This document shows positions 59,101 to 64,000 of a DNA stretch of 64,000 nucleotides, piece by piece. The notes under the pieces are model-generated. The model saw only the letters and a program-made list of their open reading frames with translations, was not told where the DNA came from and searched no databases. A program made the position numbers and the translations under genes. Within the stretch, counting starts at the first letter, position 1. Every line of letters starts with the position of its first letter. The DNA comes from Casuarina equisetifolia (Eukaryota > Streptophyta > Magnoliopsida > Fagales > Casuarinaceae), in contig CM052360.1 in assembly GCA_028551475.1 (NCBI GenBank), forward strand, positions 23,072,682 to 23,136,681, read 5' to 3'.

Positions 59101-61589
59101 TAATAAGATTATTATTGAAAAAACTTTTACTTCTACTTTCAAAAATCATTAGCGTTGCAAGAGGGACAAAATCACTCACCCTTGCTTTGTTAATGACTTA
59201 TTTTTATTTGCACATAGGGATGTTCATTTAGTGTTATATCTTGCTAATACTTTGGAAAACTTTGCAACACTCACAAGTTTACATTTTAATCCTAGCTATG
59301 ATACTAGACTACACTCCATTCTCCAAAGGAAACTTCCTTAGTAGATATTTTGGTGTTCCTTTTATTACAAAAAGACTTACTTACACTAGTTGTAAGGTTT
59401 TGATAGAGAAAATCATGACAAGAATTGATGGATGGAGAATGAGACATCTAAGCTATGCTGAATGGTTATAATTGGTAAAATTAGGTCTTACTTTTATTTA
59501 TACCTTTTAAATGCAAATGTTCCTTCTTTCAAAATAGACCATTTATAAGGTAGAAAAGAAAATTAAACACTTTTTGTGGGTAGGTAATTCAGAAGACCAT
59601 AAAACTCATGAGGTTGTTTGGCAAGTTGTTTGTTCACTTAAAAAGGAAGAAGTACTTAGACTATTAGACCTTAAAGTGTAAAATAAGGTTTTGTTAAGGT
59701 GGTCTTTTTGGAATCTTATCAATTGTCTAAGTTCATCCTTATAGAGTAATAGATTTATAGTACTAAATGCAAGAGAATTTCAATTATATATTTTGATATC
59801 AAAGGAAATATGGCATGAAGTTGGAGAGGTCTTCTAAAGTTATAAAAAATTCTCACCTTTATGCTCTTCAAACCTTTTTATTGTTGTAAAGAAATATAAA
59901 AGAAGTTGCGCCAAGTAGATACTAAGGTCGAATGGTATGATTTGATATGATCAAGAGGAATCAACAAACATAACTTTGTTGATTGGCTCATATGTAGTGA
60001 CGAACTTCCTATAGCAAAAGTGATTTGTTGATGGCTTCCCTTTATTGATCTATATTGTAATTTTTATGGTTTTTAATATGAAAGTAGGTTACACTTGTTT
60101 TTTCAATGTACTTAGGTTAGGCAAATTTGGAAAAGTATTGTAGTACAACAAGGCTTTCGTAGGAATATCAACAATTGAAATTCTAAATTACAATGGATGA
60201 TTAAAACAACTAAGGGAAAGGATTTGATTGTAGAACTTTTTAAAATTTCTTTCTTAGCATATATCTATTATATATGGTTTGAATGTAATTATAAATGTTT
60301 TCAAAATATGATTGTTGAAATACCAAATTTGTTAGTAAGAATCAAAAAAGTAGTTCGTAAAAAAATATCTTTATTTAGGAACATTAAACTCTCTCAAGCA
60401 AATGTTTTGTTATGTCAAAGTTAGAAAATTTTAAATTTGATTTTCTCTTAGATGAATTGTAATGTTGAAGTATATTCCTTAAGTTTTTGTATTTCTTATT
60501 CTTTAATAAATAAACTCACATATTCATCAAAAAAAAAATTAGCAACATAAATTTAAAGCTCAAATATCATTGTTTAACATTTATTGCAAAATAGTACAAC
60601 ACTAAATAAAATAGTACAATGTTATTGTTCAACCTTGCAAAAGGTTACTAAAAGTAGGAGAGAATCGAAAAGCATAACAAGCTATTGTAAGTCCCCCATC
60701 ATCCTAGTAGCTTCCAAACGAATACGACACCTTAATAGATGACAATAATGAAACACATATTAGTCGTTTAAGTGTACAATGAATAAAGTGTTTAGATCCA
60801 CATGAATAAACTAAATAAAGGTTATCAACGCCACAAAAATAATTTGAACTTCCAATTGATGATTAAGTAAACTCAAACATATTTATGTCAATTACGATTT
60901 CGGTGGCCTTAGGCATACATGACAACTAAATAGCCATAAACATAAAGTAAGCATGAATATTAAACCATCCTAAGATAATTTAAACAGATTTGGTTGCATA
61001 GTTTTACTCATTTTTTTCATTCATTCTTTTTTATCTACATTATTAACTTGTTAGTAACATAACAAGCTATTTTTTAATTATTTATTTATTTATTACTATA
61101 ATCTCTATGAAAAAGATCCGTTATATAAGTGTTACACATTGGTTGAAGATCTTAACATCAAACTATCTTGACAAAATAGAAAAATTACAACGATAGAAGA
61201 AGCTATAATAATGGAAATTAAGCAACATTACTACAATGAAATCAATAACTTTACTTGTCCATCTAGGGATAATCATCATAGAAACCTATGTCAATATAAA
61301 CCTATGTCAAGATAAATAAAAATAATAATAATGACAATTATAATGACAGAATAAAATCATGTTTAGCTCCACTTTAGGTATTACAATCACTTTACGCATT
61401 AATTTGCAGAAGTTTTTAGAGTACCAATGTAAATTACGCATTAATTTCAACATTTTATGAAGTTTGGGAATAAATAAAATTAAGAACTATTCCATTGCTA
61501 CTCTAGAGTTGTATCATGTGCTCATTCTTATAAGAAGTTGACAGACAGAAAAAAGCTGAACAGATTTTTACCAAATGTGAGGCTGGAGA

Positions 61590-62024
61590 TTATGGATCTT
61601 CTGTGGGAAAAACATCTCCATGGTTATTGATCTTTTTCGAATAACAGTCACCCCAACAATCAGCAAAATCACCTCTCTTTTTGAGCTTGAGAAGGCAATG
61701 CGAATGACAATGTAGAGCCTCAATTCTCTTTATGTGCATGTCTTTCGGGAGGCAATTTAAAAAGCGGGACTCCATACAAACTAGATATTTAAAGGAATGT
61801 AAACCATGATAACTTTGCCAACGCCAACAATATTCATCCAACTCCTTAACGCAAGAAAAAAAAGAAGCATGTGCTTCGTCAAGTTTGGTGAATTGATTAT
61901 TTCGGTTGGGTGGTGAAGGAGTGACAATAGTAAGGGAAAGATCATAAGCTTTCACTTTAACCAAAATAAGAATAAGGAATGTGATCATCACCACCAGAAA
62001 TCTCTTACCATATGGTTTGGCCAT
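61590..62024 (-). CDS. Small secreted cysteine-rich protein, member E
   Basis: The product is 144 residues, the most complete member. It begins MAKPYGKRFLVVMITFLILIL, a clear hydrophobic leader, then a Pro/Asn-rich spacer (SPPNRNNQF near 37-45). Eight cysteines lie at 58, 66, 83, 91, 106, 110, 123 and 127 (C-x7-C-x16-C-x7-C-x14-C-x3-C-x12-C-x3-C). Conserved non-Cys positions shared with A and C include Asp/Glu-x-YCW, FRF/SRF before the fourth Cys, KRGDF and DCW. The tail ends FPTEDP. The start is fixed by alignment with C and D and a TATA-like box 62 bases upstream. Function unknown; an extracellular, disulfide-bonded helical peptide is inferred. Its upstream region is followed by a tandem duplication. 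Confidence 0.8.
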   Translation of the reverse strand: MAKPYGKRFLVVMITFLILILVKVKAYDLSLTIVTPSPPNRNNQFTKLDEAHASFFSCVKELDEYCWRWQSYHGLHSFKYLVCMESRFLNCLPKDMHIKRIEALHCHSHCLLKLKKRGDFADCWGDCYSKKINNHGDVFPTEDP

Positions 62025-62085
62025 TGATGTTCTCTTCTTTTAGAAACTTTGTCTTGAAGTTTATTCTAGACTTGTAGGCTTAAAT

Positions 62086-62095
62086 CCTTATATAG
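62086..62095 (-). promoter_or_regulatory. TATA-like box of cysteine-rich gene E
   Basis: CTATATAAGG on the minus strand, 62-71 bases before the ATG, as in A and C. Confidence 0.55.
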
Positions 62096-62401
62096 ATATA
62101 TTTACTTTAAAGACGATATAAAAAAATATGTAAACTGTTTGATCCGTGTAATATTGGAGTAATATGCCTATGTTTCTGTACATTAAATTCTACTAATGTA
62201 AACTTAACTTTCTACTTAAAAAAAAGTATTTTAATTAGCAGTTTTGACTTATGGGATTATGAAGTCCTAAAGTTAGGCAATTTGGGTATAGATGATGCCT
62301 TTTGGATACGATCAACAAGTATTTGAAAGTATTTGTTTTACATTATGATGTAGCTTAGCAAATGTCAAGTATAATTTGGAAATAAAAATTAATTACCAAC
62401 C

Positions 62402-63100
62402 AATAAATGTAAAGAGTGAGGACGTGACAAAGATAATATTATGAATTGCTACTCCACTAAAACCTGCAATATGCACGTCATACTTGCAAAATTCACATCA
62501 TATAAAATAATATGACTTTAAATGAGAATAATTTAGAATAATTCTTTTGCAATGCAAAATATTGTATTGCATAGTAGTTTATTAAACATTCATTCAAATG
62601 AAGAGCCATTTATGGAATCAAGTAATATATTCATATTAACAATATGGTGTATAGTCAAAACTTTGAATAGGAATAAATAATTGATATAATGGTTAACTAT
62701 TACAAAAAGCCATATTGTGTCAATGATATTTTATTTAAGCAAAAGTATTTTTTTAATAAATATGTGAGTATATTCATCTAAAAATAAGATAATACAAAAG
62801 CTTAGAGACATACTCTAGTATTATAGCTTATTTAAGAAAAAACTAAATGTTTCTCCAACAAAGTTTAATATTCCTAAATAGACATTTCACATACAACTTT
62901 CTTGATCCTAGCCAACATGATCAATATTTTAATACAAACTAAAAATGAAAGTTTAAAAATTTTACAGCAATTTTTTTTTATTTCTTTTTGGTGGAAAGAT
63001 AAGTTTGTATTACAAAAATAATATATAGAAGTAGATGAGCATACCTTAGTATTATAAAAGTTAGAAAAGTTATGAAAAAAAGAAGGTTGAAAGCCTCCAA
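62402..63100. repeat. Upstream tandem duplication, copy 1
   Basis: About 699 bases, starting 'aataaatgtaaagagtgagg' and ending near 'gaaagcctcc'. Its first half matches the upstream flank of gene C (27.16-27.56 kb). About 62745-62850 read on the minus strand resembles the LINE 3' tail, so a truncated LINE end may be included. No coding sequence. Confidence 0.88.
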
Positions 63101-63884
63101 AATAAAGAGTGAGGATGTGACAAAGATAATATTATAAATAACTATACTCCATTAAAACCTGCAACATGCACGTTGTACTTGCAAAATTCAGATCATATAA
63201 AGTTATATGAATTTAAATAAGAATAATTTATAATAATTAATGCTTTAGCAATACAAAATATTGTATTGCGTAGCAGTTTCTTAAACATTCATTCAAATGA
63301 AGTGCCATTTATAGAATCAATTAATATATTAATATTAACAATATGGTGTTCAGTCAAAACTTTAAAAAGGAATAAATAATTGATATAATGGTTAACTATT
63401 ACAAAAAGGCATATTTTGTCAATGATATTTTATTTAAACATAGTTATTCTTTTAATAAATATGTTAGTATATTCATCTAAAAATAAAGTAATACAAAAGT
63501 TTAAGGACATATTCTAGCATTATAGCTTCTTTAAGAAAAAAAATAAATTTGTAATCCTTTAATTATATACAACAAAACATTTCTCTAATAGTGTTAATAT
63601 TCCTAAATAGATATTTCATGTATAACTTTCTTAATCCTAGCAACAAATCAGTATTTTAATAAACTTATTTTAGAAATATCTACAATTTAATTTAGATCAT
63701 AGACAATAGATACATACTAAAAGCGAAAGTTTAGGAAATTTTGTAGCAAAAGCTTTTTTTTATTATTTCTTTTTAGTAGAAAGATAAGTTTGCATTAAAA
63801 AAATAATATATAGAAGTAGATAAGCATATCTTAGTATTATAAAAGTTACAAAAGTTACAAAAAAAATTATGGTTGAGAGCCTCC
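63101..63884. repeat. Upstream tandem duplication, copy 2
   Basis: About 784 bases, direct repeat of 62402-63100 with several small indels and a longer middle. Ends near 'gagagcctcc'. The last 116 bases of the window beyond it are AT-rich with nothing recognised. Confidence 0.88.
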
Positions 63885-64000
63885 AAATTTCACTCAAGCA
63901 ACATTTCCTTGGGATAATTTATTATTTTAAAACATAAAAGCTTTTTTTTGGTACAACTTTTGTTACTTTTGACAACATAATTGAGATATATTTTTTTATA

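Larger units (their letters stand above)
49591..60538 (+). mobile_element. Full-length L1-type LINE, copy 2, split by a Copia element
   Basis: Same family as copy 1 with the same 5' start ('gaacccgcc-cctaaaccc', C/T-rich leader) and poly-A end (60529-60538). Without the 5.79 kb Copia insertion it is about 5.16 kb. ORF1 pieces lie at 50.14-50.33 and 56.12-57.16 kb (VGMPWKQVVMGTIN, GKSHFANCLVGYF). ORF2 begins at 57163 (MNILFWNMNGLNK) and ends at 60424, with endonuclease, reverse transcriptase (NELRQGDLLSFYLF) and C-terminal parts. Many stops and indels are present, and 58.5-59.3 kb shows deletions relative to copy 1. The target duplication is poor (tcgtcaaca-like before, tagcaaca-like after), suggesting age. 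It is inserted into unit 5. Confidence 0.93.
60539..62401. repeat. Cysteine-rich gene unit 5, right part
   Basis: Resumes the unit after LINE 2: gene-downstream flank (60.54-61.5 kb, matching 190-1330 and 43.4-45.3 kb), gene E, and the upstream flank. The downstream flank contains no recognisable coding sequence. Confidence 0.85.

Noticed and set aside
1-64000. tRNA, rRNA or organelle DNA insertions
   Set aside because: No cloverleaf-compatible sequence or organelle-like genes were noticed by eye; a tRNA scan was not possible.

Overview
The window looks like nuclear DNA of a dicot plant. It is AT-rich, gene-poor and dominated by plant-type LTR retrotransposons (Ty1/Copia and Ty3/Gypsy) and plant L1-type LINEs. 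A few GC-richer, intronless host genes are scattered among them. I cannot name the species from sequence alone. No rRNA, tRNA, CRISPR array or bacterial-style operon was seen.

Host genes. (1) A local family of small secreted cysteine-rich proteins lies entirely on the minus strand, with five gene bodies at about 1.3, 7.8, 26.5, 45.3 and 61.6 kb. Members are about 127-144 residues, with a hydrophobic leader and eight spaced cysteines ending in a Cx3C-x12-Cx3C pair. Three are open (1337-1768, 26464-26847, 61590-62024) and two are broken. Each sits in a larger duplicated block that carries its promoter and flanks. A sixth block at about 33.5-33.9 kb keeps only the promoter side. (2) Alpha/beta-hydrolase carboxylesterases of the plant CXE class: one open gene (34849-36117), one pseudogene (14004-14948) and one 3' fragment (45862-46133). 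(3) A P-loop kinase-like gene (23673-24275, minus) that is almost open but has a stop at codon 4 and a damaged Walker A motif.

Layout. 0-2.1 kb: cysteine-rich unit 1. 2.3-6.5 kb: Copia fossil. 7.7-8.7 kb: unit 2, its gene cut by a solo Copia LTR. 8.7-13.9 kb: repeats, unassigned DNA and a Copia gag/protease fossil. 14-15 kb: CXE pseudogene. 15.2-23.1 kb: old Copia element with both LTRs and a target duplication, carrying a truncated LINE in one LTR. 23.7-24.3 kb: P-loop gene. 24.5-27.5 kb: segmental duplicate and unit 3. 27.8-33.2 kb: full-length decayed LINE. 33.2-33.9 kb: orphan unit remnant. 34.8-36.1 kb: CXE gene. 36.5-39.5 kb: second Copia fossil. 39.5-41.7 kb: LTR-like and unrecognised DNA. 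41.7-45.8 kb: unit 4. 45.9-48.3 kb: CXE tail, segmental duplicate and Gypsy fossil. 48.3-62.4 kb: unit 5, split by a second full-length LINE, itself split by a young Copia element. 62.4-63.9 kb: tandem duplication of sequence upstream of unit 5.

The most interesting content is the cysteine-rich family: an expanding and decaying cluster whose function I do not recognise. The nested insertions give a relative order of events: unit duplication, then LINE, then Copia.
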